Assembly (NCBI GenBank): GCA_003232445.1
Contig: QIJM01000195.1
Span: forward strand, 1 to 6,617
Direction of reading: 5' to 3'
From: Paraglaciecola arctica
GTDB lineage: Bacteria > Pseudomonadota > Gammaproteobacteria > Enterobacterales > Alteromonadaceae
Length of the DNA: 6,617 nucleotides
The position numbers were made by a program, and so were the translations under genes. This document shows positions 6,220-6,617 of the stretch, piece after piece (the stretch's first letter is position 1; each line of letters opens with the position of its first letter). The notes beneath the pieces are model-generated. The model was given only the letters and a program-made list of their open reading frames with translations, was not told where the DNA came from and did not search any database.

Positions 6220-6617
6220 TTACCACGTTTGTGTTGCTTTAAATTTCTTTAAAGCTTCACTTAGAGTGGCTTCAATTTCTTTGTCGAAATTACCTGTTGT
6301 ATTGATAGTGTTCATTAGCTCGCTGTGTTCACTGTTCATATAAGAGTGTAAAGAAGCTTCAAAATCTAGAATTTTATCTAGCTCAATGTCTTTAAGATGC
6401 CCTTTTTCAACAGCAAACAATGAAACACCCATATCTGCAACGGAAAGTGGTGCATATTGGTTTTGCTTCATTAACTCCATTACGCGCTCACCATGCTCAA
6501 GTTGAGCACGAGTTGCGTCATCAAGATCAGATGCGAACTGCGAGAACGCCGCCAATTCACGATACTGAGCTAGAGCCAAGCGGATACCGCCACCTAACTT
6601 CTTGATGATTTTAGTTT
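6220..6617 (-). CDS. atpA: F1 ATP synthase alpha subunit, C-terminal 131 residues (5' end outside window)
   Basis: The reading frame is open to the window edge, beginning TKIIKKLGGGIRLALAQYREL and ending KKFKATQTW. This is the end of the nucleotide-binding domain followed by the C-terminal helical domain, about the last quarter of the usual 513 residues. Alpha makes up the non-catalytic sites of the F1 ring. The region with the P-loop and the arginine finger lies upstream of the window, so they cannot be checked. The TTG at 6579, within LALAQYREL, is an internal leucine codon and not a start. It is followed by atpG after 69 nt, as expected for this operon. Confidence 0.98.
   Translation of the reverse strand, partial: TKIIKKLGGGIRLALAQYRELAAFSQFASDLDDATRAQLEHGERVMELMKQNQYAPLSVADMGVSLFAVEKGHLKDIELDKILDFEASLHSYMNSEHSELMNTINTTGNFDKEIEATLSEALKKFKATQTW

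Overview
The window reads as chromosomal DNA of a marine-type gammaproteobacterium, most likely in or near Alteromonadales. The basis is the close resemblance of the ATP synthase subunits to the E. coli/Alteromonas kind, the AT-leaning composition, and the style of the accessory genes. All genes lie on the minus strand, so transcription runs from high to low coordinates.

Region 1 (about 3359-6617) is the distal half of the F1Fo ATP synthase operon in the classical order atpA (3' end only), atpG, atpD, atpC, closed by a strong intrinsic terminator at 3359-3386. The alpha, gamma and beta frames look intact. atpC does not: about 22 nt appear to be missing at 3527-3528. The reading frame therefore leaves the native epsilon frame after residue 89 and stops at 3451, while the native C-terminal frame is still readable to a stop at 3404-3406. 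The shift places an A AAA AAC heptamer (3517-3523) in register so that a -1 slip would rejoin the native frame. A perfect 12-bp inverted repeat sits in the atpD-atpC gap.

Region 2 (about 2977-3358) has no convincing gene. It holds an operator-like inverted repeat with 8-bp arms and 8-nt spacing just upstream of hipB, and a structured, probably interspersed repeat-like stretch (about 3100-3310) next to the atp terminator. A 71-codon frame through this stretch starts inside the terminator and is not believed.

Region 3 (1446-2934) is a hipBA toxin-antitoxin operon: an XRE-family antitoxin/repressor overlapping by 11 nt a HipA-type Ser/Thr kinase toxin that keeps its catalytic residues.

Region 4 (1-1332) is a two-gene unit for the cell envelope: an exported methionine sulfoxide reductase A, followed 6 to 21 nt later (depending on start) by a serine beta-lactamase-like hydrolase. 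The hydrolase is broken: its frame jumps from just after the YSN motif to a C-terminal segment in another frame, with a large internal piece missing. It runs off the window at base 1.

Taken together, a conserved energy-metabolism operon is followed by an accessory block (toxin-antitoxin plus envelope genes) where many gammaproteobacteria have glmU. Two separate frame-breaking deletions in one short window are the most unusual aspect. They may be real gene decay or assembly/sequencing errors, which the sequence alone cannot decide.
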